A stretch of 64,000 bases of DNA from contig JAICUB010000001.1 in the NCBI GenBank assembly GCA_025936045.1, positions 229,797 to 293,796 on the forward strand, written 5' to 3'. Shown one piece after another: positions 54,526 to 63,242 of this stretch; position 1 is the stretch's first letter, and each line of letters begins with the position of its first letter. Position numbers and translations under genes: made by a program. This DNA comes from Polyangiaceae bacterium. Lineage in GTDB: Bacteria; Myxococcota_A; Polyangia; Polyangiales; Polyangiaceae. The notes below the pieces were generated by a model. It was not told the origin of the DNA and did no database searches. It worked only from the letters and a program-made list of their open reading frames with translations.

Positions 54526-54548
54526 AAAAAATTCTTCCTGAGAAGAAT
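54526..54548 (-). terminator. Intrinsic terminator of ftsY
   Basis: On the minus strand ATTCTTC and GAAGAAT form a perfect 7-bp stem over a 4-base loop, followed directly by a T-run. It ends the ftsY transcript just before the barrel operon promoter. Confidence 0.8.
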
Positions 54549-54594
54549 GCAACCGGTTTCCTCAGTGCCTCGAGCAACGATAGTCAGCTCGCGA

Positions 54595-55875
54595 TCAATT
54601 CACGAGCTGAGAAGATCCATTTCCTCCGGCCTCACGGCCAAGTAACGCTTCGACAAACGCTTCCGCGGCAAACTCGCGCAAATCCTCCGCGCGTTCACCC
54701 AGGCCGACGAACCTCACCGGCAGTGACAGCGCGTGAGCGACGCCGATCACGACACCACCTTTGGCGGTGCCATCGAGTTTCGTAAGGACGATGCCGGTAA
54801 GCGGCAGCGCTTCCTTGAACTCCTTCGCCTGGGCGAGCGCGTTTTGCCCGGTGGTCGCGTCCATGACCAAGAGGATCTCGTGCGGAGCGTCGGGGAGTGC
54901 TTTCTCCGCCGTCTTCGCGATCTTCTTCATCTCGGTCATCAGGTTGGTCTTCGTGTGGAGGCGACCCGCCGTATCAGCGAGTACCACGTCTGCGCCTGAC
55001 TCCTGAGCTTTCTTGATCGCGTCGAAGACGACACTGCCCGGATCCGCGCCGTCCTTGCCGCGCACGACGGGACAACCCACGCGCTCACCCCACACGACGA
55101 GTTGCTGGACCGCGGCCGCGCGGAAGGTGTCGCCCGCCGCGAGCACGACCTTGTGCCCGCCGAGCTGGAGCTTGGTTGCGAGCTTGCCGATCGTCGTCGT
55201 CTTCCCGGCGCCGTTCACGCCGACGAGCAGCACGACCGTCGGCTTGCCGCTCAGCGTGATGCCTCCACGGCGGCCTTCGACGTCGAGCACCTCGAGCGCC
55301 TCGGAACGGAGCGCGTCCCACACCTTCTCCGGATCGGAGAGCTCGCCCTTCGCGAGACCCTGGCGCACGCGTTCGAGCAGGATCTGCGTGGTTTCGACGC
55401 CGACGTCGGAGGTGAGCAGCACGTTCTCGATCTCCGACACGAGATTCGCGTCGAGCTCGCGCTTGCCCGTGATGAGCGCGCGTAGACGGCCGAAGAACCC
55501 GCCGCTCTCTCTCGACTTGGCGAGCCCGCGACGCATGCCCTCGACCAACACTTCGCGCTCGCCCGGCTGCGGGGCGGGCGGAGCGGAGGGAACCGGTGCC
55601 AGCTCGGCACGCGGCGGCGGTACCGATTCACGCGCCTTGCGTGAGGGCGCGGGCGGAGGGGAAGGTTCGGGAGTCGTCGTGGCCGCCGAGCTCGGCGCCG
55701 CCGCTCCGGTGCTCGCGGGCTCCGACGGTGCACGTGCGGGCTCGGCGCGCTTGCGCTCGCCTTTGAGCTCCGCGCGAGGCGGCGTCGAGGCCGCCGTCGG
55801 GGCGCTCTTCCTCAGAAAGAGGAAGTAGACGAGTGCGACCGCGATGACTGCGATGAGGACGTAGACGGCTTCCAT
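54595..55875 (-). CDS. ftsY: Signal recognition particle receptor
   Basis: FtsY is the membrane GTPase that receives ribosomes bound by SRP. The protein has 426 residues: an N-terminal membrane anchor (VYVLIAVIAVALVYFLFL), a Pro/Ala/Glu-rich linker with positive charges, the four-helix N domain (ELDANLVSEIENVLLTSDVG) and the G domain (GVNGAGKTTTIGKLA, DTFRAAAVQQL, DTAGRLHTKTNLM, TKLDGTAKGG). All GTPase boxes are intact. The hydrophobic N-terminal anchor is a feature of some groups; E. coli uses an acidic domain instead. It ends with a perfect intrinsic terminator. Confidence 0.96.
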   Translation of the reverse strand: MEAVYVLIAVIAVALVYFLFLRKSAPTAASTPPRAELKGERKRAEPARAPSEPASTGAAAPSSAATTTPEPSPPPAPSRKARESVPPPRAELAPVPSAPPAPQPGEREVLVEGMRRGLAKSRESGGFFGRLRALITGKRELDANLVSEIENVLLTSDVGVETTQILLERVRQGLAKGELSDPEKVWDALRSEALEVLDVEGRRGGITLSGKPTVVLLVGVNGAGKTTTIGKLATKLQLGGHKVVLAAGDTFRAAAVQQLVVWGERVGCPVVRGKDGADPGSVVFDAIKKAQESGADVVLADTAGRLHTKTNLMTEMKKIAKTAEKALPDAPHEILLVMDATTGQNALAQAKEFKEALPLTGIVLTKLDGTAKGGVVIGVAHALSLPVRFVGLGERAEDLREFAAEAFVEALLGREAGGNGSSQLVN

Positions 55876-55921
55876 CAGCGGCCTTGAGGCGGCGGACTAT
55901 AGGAACGCCGGGTTTCACCCG

Positions 55922-57682
55922 TCAATGGTCGCGTTTGATGATACGCGGCTCGGGATTGTCGCCTTCGGGCGGTTCGTGTCGCGTGACGTTCCGCTCCTTC
56001 GCTTCGTCCACCGCGTCCGGCCCGAATGCCGCGGCCTCGACCGCGTTCGCCCACGTGACCACTTCGTCACGGCGCGCCCTGTGCCCGTAGCGCTTCACGT
56101 CGCCGGGCGTGGGCTCGGCGCGGCCCTTGCCGAACGGGCCGCGCTGTTCGGCCCAGCGGACCAGACGGCCGACGAGAAAACGGCGGCGGGAAACCAGGTC
56201 GACGCGGAGCTCGCCGTGCGCCGGCGCGCGGCAAGCAAAATCGCTGTGAAGCACGGCGCTCACCGCAAGCTCGAGATTGGCGTCGGCGGCGCCGTCGAGC
56301 GCGAAGCGCCCTTGGTCATCCGCCCTCACACGCCCGAGGAGCCGTCGTTCTGGGCTCGGGCCGTAAAGAGCGACGATTGCGTCCGGAACGGGCGAACCGT
56401 CGTGAGCGTCGCGAACGACGCCGCGCCAGCCCGTGCGGTCGTCCTCGCGCTTGAGCAGGTGAACCCCCGCGACTGCGGCGCGCGGCTCAGCGGCCGGTCG
56501 TGCCGCAGGAGCGCGCTCCGGGCGGCGCCACCCCCAGAGCAGCCAAGCCGCGATCGCCGCGAGCGCCGAAATCCAACTGAGGCTCACCCAACGCGCTCGC
56601 GAGAGCAGGTCGACTTTGACGGTGACGGGGTCGCCGGCTCGCCACCATGGTTCGAGCGGCAAGTAGCGGAGCTCGAGCTCGGCGGTGTCACCTCGTCGCG
56701 GGAATTGCGCGACGAGTCGCGTGGCGCCCCGCTCGACGCGGCCAATGCCCACGGTCTGCCCGAACAGGCGCGCCTCCACCGACCCACCGGTAACGGCCCC
56801 CGCCGCCGAACCGAGCGCCACGTCGAGCGGGATGCCGTCGGTCGGATCCGCCGCGGCGGGTTTGCGACTGAGCTCGAGCCGGACGCGCGCCGTCGCGAGC
56901 ACGCGTCGCCGAGCCTCGGCCGGTTGTAGCGACGGTGTGCCCGCGAAGCGCAGCACGAGCTCGAGCGGCCCCGGCCGCGTGAGCTTGCTGCTCGGCAAGT
57001 CGAGCTCCGTCGCGCCGTCGATCGGGCACGCGCCCTGCGCGACGAGCGTGTCGCCGCTCGGGCTCGCGAGATACACGGCGAGGGGCAGGGGAGGCTCGAC
57101 GCCCGGCGCCGCGGCGACGACGTGAGTCGTGACTTGTACGCGCTGAGTCTCGCGTTCGAGCTCGAACGTCGCCGTCGCCGGCGTGAGCCGCAGCTCGACG
57201 CCGCGGCGCGCGCGATCGACCGCGACACGTGCTTCGCTCGCGTCGAAGAGTCCGCGCGGGTCGTGGAACGCGAGCACGACGCTCGACGCGCGCTCGGCGA
57301 CGAGCGTCGCGCAGAAACGTCCGGCGGTGTCGCTGCCGAGCGCTTGCGACGCGCGAGGGCCGAGCAATTGCCCGCCCGGAGTCGTCGCCGGTCGATTCGC
57401 GCAGGCGCCTAGCGGCGGGAGCGGCACCGCGCTGCCGTCCGCGGCGAACGCGCGAAGCTCGAGGGTCGCGCCCCCGACCGGGCGCCCGGTGTCGTCAATC
57501 ACACTACCCGTCACGACGACACTGCCGTCTACCGCGGACGCGGTCGCGGTCACTCGTGCCGCCCCGCGCACCCGAACTACCGGGGTCGTACTTGGTGCGC
57601 CGTCGGCGTCCGAAGCAAGCGCTGTCATGACCGCCGGAACGAGCATGAGCAAAAGTGCGAGAAACGCGCCGCGCGCGCCCAT
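55922..57682 (-). CDS. Membrane protein with carboxypeptidase-regulatory-like domains
   Basis: This is a 586-residue protein from ATG 57682 (an in-frame ATG at 57769 would extend it, but 57682 gives a clean signal FLALLLMLVPAVMTALA). The outer part contains beta-sandwich repeats of the carboxypeptidase-regulatory type (VVVTGSVIDDTGRPVGGATL, GRFCATLVAERASSVVLAFH). A membrane span (WVSLSWISALAAIAAWLLWG) follows at about residue 400, then a second such repeat on the cytoplasmic side (GVVRDAHDGSPVPDAIVALY, GRFALDGAADANLELAV). The C-terminal region is Arg/Glu-rich. I infer a structural or adhesive role. It is 46 bp upstream of ftsY in the same direction. Confidence 0.65.
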   Translation of the reverse strand: MGARGAFLALLLMLVPAVMTALASDADGAPSTTPVVRVRGAARVTATASAVDGSVVVTGSVIDDTGRPVGGATLELRAFAADGSAVPLPPLGACANRPATTPGGQLLGPRASQALGSDTAGRFCATLVAERASSVVLAFHDPRGLFDASEARVAVDRARRGVELRLTPATATFELERETQRVQVTTHVVAAAPGVEPPLPLAVYLASPSGDTLVAQGACPIDGATELDLPSSKLTRPGPLELVLRFAGTPSLQPAEARRRVLATARVRLELSRKPAAADPTDGIPLDVALGSAAGAVTGGSVEARLFGQTVGIGRVERGATRLVAQFPRRGDTAELELRYLPLEPWWRAGDPVTVKVDLLSRARWVSLSWISALAAIAAWLLWGWRRPERAPAARPAAEPRAAVAGVHLLKREDDRTGWRGVVRDAHDGSPVPDAIVALYGPSPERRLLGRVRADDQGRFALDGAADANLELAVSAVLHSDFACRAPAHGELRVDLVSRRRFLVGRLVRWAEQRGPFGKGRAEPTPGDVKRYGHRARRDEVVTWANAVEAAAFGPDAVDEAKERNVTRHEPPEGDNPEPRIIKRDH

Positions 57683-57946
57683 CCGTACATTCGAATCATC
57701 CGCCCCGAGGGCAGCGCTGCGCCGGCCCCACCTGCCCTCACGTGGCGTTCGGCTTCCCATGACGATCATGATCTTTTCTTCGGGACCGCTCGAGTCGAGG
57801 CCGAGGGACGTCTTTGCGGGAAGTGCCGCCGAGCGCTGGCCGTACCATCCGAAAGACCCGGAGTCGAAGTCTGGCCGCCGTGGTCGCGAAAGCCGTCGGG
57901 AGAGGTGCCGTTCATTTTCGTGCGAAGGATGTTAGAGTCAGGCTCC

Positions 57947-58759
57947 ATGCTTCGCGTTCGGGGACTAGCGCTTCTCATGGGCACGGCGTCTGCGTTGATG
58001 CTCGTGGGGCACGCGGCGTTCGCGCAGGGCACGGGCGACGTCGACCGCATGATCGACAACTTGAAGAACGGGAGCGACGTCCGTGTGCGCACGCAAGCGG
58101 CGCTCGCGCTCGGCGCCTCGCACAGTCCGCGCGCGACGCCGGCCTTGTGCGCCGGGCTCGCCGATGCGAATACGACGGTGCGTGCGGCCGCGGCGGCGGG
58201 TCTCGGCAAGCTCCAGCTCGGCGGCACGGAGTGCCTGTCGGCGCGCCTTGCGGACGAGCCGAGCCCGATCGTGAAGAGCGCCATTCAGAAGGCGCTCGAA
58301 CAGGTGAAGGGCGGCGTCTTGCCCGCGATCGGGCCGACCACCAAGTTCTATATCTCGATCGGTAAGACGACCGATAAGTCTGGACGCAGCGGTGACGGCG
58401 TCGATCGCATGGTCAAGTCGTCGATGGCCGGCGCGGCCGGCTCGATCGCGGTCGCGATCGCGCCCGAGGGAGAGACGGTGGAAGCCGCGAAGAAGGTGCT
58501 CGCGGCACACAAGAACGTCCGCGGCTTCTACCTGTCCCCCAAGGTGGGCCCCATCGAATACGGCGCCGACACCCTGAAAGTCCGCATCGAAATCGCGATT
58601 TTTACGTATCCCGACAAATCGCTGCTCGGAAACTTCGCGGTTCCTCTCACGCAGCAGGGCGTGTCGGGGAAGGACACTTCGTCCGAGGACGATCTCGTGA
58701 AGATGGCGGCCGAGCGCGCCATGCAGAAGTTCCCGGGGATCGCGGCGCAGATTCAATGA
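57947..58759 (+). CDS. Secreted HEAT-repeat protein
   Basis: This is a 270-residue protein from ATG 57947, with a signal peptide (LLMGTASALMLVGHAAFAQ, cut after AFA). Two to three HEAT-like repeats follow (VRVRTQAALALGASHSPRAT, TTVRAAAAAGLGKLQLGGTE, SPIVKSAIQKALEQVKGG). The C-terminal half is a beta-rich domain (KFYISIGKTTDKSGRSGDGV, VRIEIAIFTYPDKSLLGNFA). It is predicted periplasmic. The HAMP membrane protein encoded next (110 bp, same direction) could be its partner. Confidence 0.7.
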   Translation: MLRVRGLALLMGTASALMLVGHAAFAQGTGDVDRMIDNLKNGSDVRVRTQAALALGASHSPRATPALCAGLADANTTVRAAAAAGLGKLQLGGTECLSARLADEPSPIVKSAIQKALEQVKGGVLPAIGPTTKFYISIGKTTDKSGRSGDGVDRMVKSSMAGAAGSIAVAIAPEGETVEAAKKVLAAHKNVRGFYLSPKVGPIEYGADTLKVRIEIAIFTYPDKSLLGNFAVPLTQQGVSGKDTSSEDDLVKMAAERAMQKFPGIAAQIQ

Positions 58760-58868
58760 GCCGCTCACGAGGTTTCGCCGTCCGAAGCTTGCTCGTCCTC
58801 CGGGCGAGGGCCTAGGCTAAACGTGGGATTCATGCTGCCGCAGAGGCGGCGAGGTTCGAGGAGTTCAC

Positions 58869-59687
58869 ATGGCAGAAGCCACAACCGCCACGCAGACCGG
58901 AGGGGGCCGCCACCAGCGCAGGCTGAAGAACTACCTTCTCGACCCGCACTTCCAATTCAAATACACGGGTTATTTGATGCTCATTGCCGTCACGCTGAGC
59001 ATCGGCCTCGGCTCGCTCATCTGGCGTACGAGCAACGCCGTCATCGCCGAGAGCTCGAACGCCGTACGCCAGGGTGAAGAGGTCGTCGCGCGCGGCAAAG
59101 AGGTCGTCGCCGAAAGTCAGAAGGTGAGCCTCGTGGTCCAGATGAACATCGTCAAGGACCCGGTGTACAGCGACAACCCGGCGTTGCTCGAGGCGTTCAA
59201 GGCCGACGCCGCGAAGCAAGACGAGCGGCTGCACGCGCAGCAGGATCGGCTGGTCAAGCAGGCAGCCACGCTCAAGCAACAGGCGGAGGCGCTCGCCACA
59301 CGCCAAAAGGCGATGCTCTACACGCTCTGCGGCGCGCTCGCGCTCCTCGTCGTGCTGATCGGCGCGGCCGGCATCGTGGTCACGCACCGCGTCGCCGGTC
59401 CCATCTTCAAGATGCGCGCGAACCTCCGCAACGTCGCTCACGGGCGCCTGCGCGTGCCGACGCCGCTCCGCAAAGGAGACGAGCTCGTCGAGTTCTTCGA
59501 GACTTACCGCACGATGGTGATCTCGCTGCGCGAGCGGCAGGAGGGCGAAATTGCCAAGCTCGTGCAGGCGATCAAGACGCTCGAGCCGAAGGCGGAGGCC
59601 GGGGAGCTCGAGCCCCTGCATTCGTTGCTGCGCGACATGGAAGCGGCGCTCGAGGTGAAACCCTCGATCGGCCCGAGCGCGACCTAG
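58869..59687 (+). CDS. Membrane protein with coiled coil and HAMP, no output domain
   Basis: This 272-residue protein has a short cytoplasmic N-terminus, a membrane span (YTGYLMLIAVTLSIGLGSLI, ~34-52), a long predicted extracytoplasmic coiled coil (~58-145, AALKQ/EALATRQ heptads), a second span (LYTLCGALALLVVLIGAAGI) and a HAMP domain (HRVAGPIFKMRANLRNVAHG, RLRVPTPLRKGDELVEFFET). A short helical tail ends the protein; no kinase or MCP tip exists. It resembles the other HAMP-only protein at 50420-51604 in plan. The HEAT-repeat gene just upstream may encode its partner. Confidence 0.75.
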   Translation: MAEATTATQTGGGRHQRRLKNYLLDPHFQFKYTGYLMLIAVTLSIGLGSLIWRTSNAVIAESSNAVRQGEEVVARGKEVVAESQKVSLVVQMNIVKDPVYSDNPALLEAFKADAAKQDERLHAQQDRLVKQAATLKQQAEALATRQKAMLYTLCGALALLVVLIGAAGIVVTHRVAGPIFKMRANLRNVAHGRLRVPTPLRKGDELVEFFETYRTMVISLRERQEGEIAKLVQAIKTLEPKAEAGELEPLHSLLRDMEAALEVKPSIGPSAT

Positions 59688-59705
59688 AGTCCTTGCGCGC
59701 GCGTT

Positions 59706-60116
59706 TCAGAACGCCGCGACCACGTACTCGATCTCGGGCGGCTCGCGATCCAAGCGCACGCTCGCGACGTCGAAGCGCAGCCGCTCCACGCTGAGGTCGC
59801 GCCGGTAGCGCCGCTGCCAAAGTCGCTCGCCTGCGCGGCGGATCCGCTCGCGCTTTTTCGGCAGCACGCTGCCGATGCCTGTCGTCAGCGCAGTCGGTCC
59901 GCGCGTCCGCACCTCCACCACGGCGACGACCGGTCCGTCACGAGCGACGATGTCGATCTCGAGCGCGCCGAGTCGTAGGTTCCGTGCGACGATTTCGTAG
60001 CCGCGCGAGGTGAGGTAGGCGACGACGAGCCCCTCTGCTCGTTGTCCGAGAGCGCGACGCTCCGCCGCGGTCACCAAGTCGCACCGCCTTCGCGACCTGG
60101 CCCGGGTGCTCGCCAA
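59706..60116 (-). CDS. yraN: YraN/UPF0102 family endonuclease-like protein
   Basis: This 136-residue protein belongs to the UPF0102 (YraN) group, which has a Holliday-junction-resolvase-like nuclease fold. Core motifs are RALGQRAEGLVVAYLTSRGY (helix), LGALEIDIVARDGPVVAVVE (metal-binding Glu, Asp and Glu) and VEVRTR. The active-site triad looks intact. The true biological role is unknown; it often sits beside rnhB or rsmI, which are absent here. It is convergent with the HAMP gene, 18 bp away. Confidence 0.85.
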   Translation of the reverse strand: MASTRARSRRRCDLVTAAERRALGQRAEGLVVAYLTSRGYEIVARNLRLGALEIDIVARDGPVVAVVEVRTRGPTALTTGIGSVLPKKRERIRRAGERLWQRRYRRDLSVERLRFDVASVRLDREPPEIEYVVAAF

Positions 60117-60184
60117 AGCCTCGCCAAAACGCCAAGCTTGGCAGGCGGGCTCGGTTCAGCCTCTTCAGCCCGCCTGTTTGGTGC

Positions 60185-60946
60185 TCACTGCTGCTTCGAG
60201 TACGGCGGGTTCGAGCCCGCAGGGCTGCCGCATACCTGCCCGATGTTGTAGCGGCTGTCGGCCGTCTCTTTCAGCTTCTTGTTGACGCCGTCGTCATAAC
60301 AGGTGTCAGGCTTCAAGGCGGCGAGCGGATCGTACACGGTGCCCGACTTCAAGCAGTAGGAGCCCGCGAGCTGTGACGGGCCGAGGCCGAGCTCGCGCAC
60401 GAGGTCACTGCAGACGTAGCCGCTCGGGCACTCGCAGTACTTCGCGGTGGTGTCCGGGCCTTTGCAGCGACAGGAGCAGTACACCGTGTCCTGCGCGTTG
60501 CGATAAATGAGCTGCGATTCGACGGGCACGCTGATCTCGTCGATGTTCGTGAGCCCGGCCCCCGTACCGTCCGGGCACGCAACCGGCTTCATGTTGCCGT
60601 CAACGCAGTGCTTGCCGTCGGTCCCCGGGATGCGGCAGCGCGCAGGATCGGTCGGCGGCCTATAGGTCGCGGTGCCCGGCGTAACGGTGTCCGGCGAGTT
60701 TGCCGCTGCCTGACCGTAGGGACACGACACGCGACCCTGGAAGTGGTTCACGACGCACACGCGCGTCTCGCACTGGAACGACTTGCTCTCGACGTTGACC
60801 TCGGTCGGCGCGTAGCCGTTGAACGTCTGGTGATACTCGTCTTCGGGGATACAAGGATCCCCGACGCCACCGCTCTGACAGCCGAGTGCGGAAAGGCCAA
60901 GCGAGGCGGCCAGGAGCCATAGATTCACGAGAGAGGTTCGGGTCAT
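60185..60946 (-). CDS. Cys-rich lipoprotein
   Basis: This 253-residue lipoprotein (LLAASLGLSALGC) has about 18 Cys in the mature part, grouped as FQCETRVCVVNHFQGRVSC, RCRIPGTDGKHCVDGN, VYCSCRCKGPDTTAKYCECP and YVCSDLVREL. That pattern suggests a compact disulfide-knotted, possibly adhesin-like domain. No family is recognised. The gene has a plausible own promoter (61014-61043) and is divergent from the TPR gene. Confidence 0.65.
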   Translation of the reverse strand: MTRTSLVNLWLLAASLGLSALGCQSGGVGDPCIPEDEYHQTFNGYAPTEVNVESKSFQCETRVCVVNHFQGRVSCPYGQAAANSPDTVTPGTATYRPPTDPARCRIPGTDGKHCVDGNMKPVACPDGTGAGLTNIDEISVPVESQLIYRNAQDTVYCSCRCKGPDTTAKYCECPSGYVCSDLVRELGLGPSQLAGSYCLKSGTVYDPLAALKPDTCYDDGVNKKLKETADSRYNIGQVCGSPAGSNPPYSKQQ

Positions 60947-61013
60947 CGTCCTCGCACCAATAGGTGTGCAGTTGTTGACGCTTTAGCTCAAAGCCGGTGC
61001 CCGAGCCCGCGGT

Positions 61014-61043
61014 ACGGTAGTCGAGCGATCTTAACTCCGTCAA
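61014..61043 (-). promoter_or_regulatory. Possible promoter of the Cys-rich lipoprotein
   Basis: On the minus strand, -35 TTGACG (61043-61038), an 18-base spacer and -10 TACCGT (61019-61014) lie about 65 bases before the start codon. The -10 fits only moderately. Confidence 0.35.
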
Positions 61044-61333
61044 CGCGAAAGGGCGCGCGTCCCGAGCTTTGCGCCGTCGCATTCGCGTGAGCGACGAACG
61101 TTCTCGCTCCGCTGCGTCGTCGTTTGGTTCACGGTTCGTCGCCTGGCCGCGGCGTCGGTCGCGCGATGCGTCATCGGACGGGTCGTTTCGGAGGCGCGGT
61201 CGGACGCCAAGCGTGCGCCACATCGCGGTGTCGGAGGCACAGAGACGTGCACCGAGCTCTTCGCGCTCATCCAAAAATTACATCTCCAGAGTTTCGCTAC
61301 CGAACAGGCTCGAGGGCCGCATTCCGACGACAC

Positions 61334-61363
61334 TTGACAACCGTTCCCGCCGGTATCTAACAT
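61334..61363 (+). promoter_or_regulatory. Promoter of the TPR gene pair
   Basis: A perfect -35 TTGACA (61334-61339) is followed 18 bases later by TAACAT (61358-61363). Transcription from near 61370 would give a leader of about 115 bases; the ribosome site TTAGGAGAAGAGG lies just before the ATG. The rest of the 537-base gap (60947-61483) holds no recognised gene. Confidence 0.5.
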
Positions 61364-61483
61364 CGCCTCGGTCGCGCTATCTATGTAGCGGTTCTTATTA
61401 GGTTTTTTGGCGTTTGCCACGCCTCGCCCCCCGCCCGTGTCGCGGCGCCAGCTCTCTGGGCGCTGATTAGGAGAAGAGGATCC

Positions 61484-63241
61484 ATGTTTCGAAAGCGGCT
61501 GGTTGCTGTGTCGATGGTGGTCTCTTGCGTGCTGTCGAGCACGACATTTACGCGCAGCGCGCGCGCACAAGAAGTGATCGATCTCGACGACGCAGCGCCG
61601 GCGAAAAAGCCGGCAGGCGGCGCAAAAAAGCCCGCCGGTAAAAAAGGCAATGTCGATATCGATCTCGACGAAGGTCAGCCGTCAGCCGGTGGTCAAGGCG
61701 CGGTGACCGCGGGCACGATGACGGAGGGCGCGGCCGCGGCCAAGCAGCTCTTCGACAAAGAGAAGTGGAGCGAAGCGGCGCAGGCGCTGCACCGCGTGGT
61801 CTCCGGTGAAACGGGTGACGACGCGGGCAACAAACAGCTCGCCGAGTACTACCTCGCGATCTGCCTCTATCGCCTCAAGTTCTACCAAGCGAGCTACGCG
61901 ATCTTCAGCGTCATCGCGGACAACCCGAACCACCTGAAGTTCAAGGAGACGCTGCTCTGGCTCGCGAAGCTCGCGCTGCAGCTGCCGGAGCCGGCCGACA
62001 TCATCGAGCGCGTCGGCAAGTACACCGACGACCAGGTCGCGCGCTTCGACAACGCGCAGCAGCGTGAGCTCTACTGGCAGCTCAACTACATGCTCGGTCG
62101 GTACAAGTACCGCAACCGGCAGTACGAAGAGGCGATTCGCCTGTTCGGGCTCGTCGATCGGCACAGCCCGCACTACGTGAAGTCGCAATTTTTCGCCGGC
62201 ATCAGCTACGTGCAGCTACGTAAATCCGTCCCGGGCATCAAGGCGTTCCAACGCATCTTGAAAGCCCTCGACGAAGGCGTGGAAGGCGTGGACGACGAGG
62301 ATCGCATGCGCGACCTCGCGAACCTCTCGATCGCGCGCACCTACTACTCGTCGTCGATCACGCTCGACGCGGAGACGAACGCGCCGAACGTCAACTCGAC
62401 GAAGCTCTCGGCGGCCGTCAAGTACTGGAACAGCGTCGACGAGACGAGCGAGTACTGGCTCGACGCGCTCTTCGAAGAGTCGTGGGCCTACTTCATGGCC
62501 GGCGATTACCCGCACGCGCTCGGCAACATTCACACGATCGAGGCGCCGTACTTCCCGAACTCGTTCCACCCGGAAGCCGACATCTTGAAGGCGGTGATTT
62601 ACTTCACCAACTGCAACTACGACGCGGCGAGCATCACCGTCGCGCGCTTCCACAAGAAGTACGTGCCGATTCGCGACGAGCTCGAGAAGGTCTTGAAGAA
62701 ATACTCCGGCCAGAACCAGGAGGAGGCGTTCTTCAAGTTCCTGCTTCAGGTGCGCGAGGGCAAGGGCGACCTCGACGAGCGCATCCGTCCGATCGTCGAG
62801 AACGCGCTCAGCGATCGCCAGCTGCTCCGCAACATCGACTACGTCCGGTTGCTCGAGGAGGAGGACAAGCGCTTCCACAAGGCGCCGGAGAGCTTCCAGA
62901 GCTCGGGCCTCGGACAACAGGTCGGTGACGCGCTCAAGCTCGCGCGCGACCTCGCAGTGCGGCAAGCCGGCGAGCTCGCGATTCAGCGCTACCGCCGCAA
63001 CGTCGACGAGCTCAGTGAGCACATGCGCAACGGTGAGAAGATCCTGATCGATATCACCGCCGCGCAGAGAAACATCTTGGATACGAAGATCCAGACCGGT
63101 CAGGTATCGAAGGCCGAATCGAAGATCTACGGCGTCGTCAAGCCAGACGAAGAGCACGTGCTCTGGCCGTTCAACGGCGAATACTGGCGCGACGAGCTCG
63201 GGTTCTATCGCCAGGTCGTCGAGTCCGCGTGTGGGAGATGA
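61484..63241 (+). CDS. Secreted TPR protein
   Basis: This 585-residue protein has a signal peptide (LVAVSMVVSCVLSSTTFTRSARA) and a low-complexity charged segment (EVIDLDDAAPAKKPAGGAKK), then tetratricopeptide repeats (AAKQLFDKEKWSEAAQALHR, YYLAICLYRLKFYQASYAIF, YMLGRYKYRNRQYEEAIRLF, LFEESWAYFMAGDYPHALGN). The second half is helical without clear repeats (LLQVREGKGDLDERIRPIVE). It is probably periplasmic and serves as a scaffold. Its stop is followed one base later by the next TPR-like gene, so they form an operon. Myxobacterial motility and division complexes contain such proteins, but I cannot assign a name. Confidence 0.75.
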   Translation: MFRKRLVAVSMVVSCVLSSTTFTRSARAQEVIDLDDAAPAKKPAGGAKKPAGKKGNVDIDLDEGQPSAGGQGAVTAGTMTEGAAAAKQLFDKEKWSEAAQALHRVVSGETGDDAGNKQLAEYYLAICLYRLKFYQASYAIFSVIADNPNHLKFKETLLWLAKLALQLPEPADIIERVGKYTDDQVARFDNAQQRELYWQLNYMLGRYKYRNRQYEEAIRLFGLVDRHSPHYVKSQFFAGISYVQLRKSVPGIKAFQRILKALDEGVEGVDDEDRMRDLANLSIARTYYSSSITLDAETNAPNVNSTKLSAAVKYWNSVDETSEYWLDALFEESWAYFMAGDYPHALGNIHTIEAPYFPNSFHPEADILKAVIYFTNCNYDAASITVARFHKKYVPIRDELEKVLKKYSGQNQEEAFFKFLLQVREGKGDLDERIRPIVENALSDRQLLRNIDYVRLLEEEDKRFHKAPESFQSSGLGQQVGDALKLARDLAVRQAGELAIQRYRRNVDELSEHMRNGEKILIDITAAQRNILDTKIQTGQVSKAESKIYGVVKPDEEHVLWPFNGEYWRDELGFYRQVVESACGR

Positions 63242-63242
63242 G

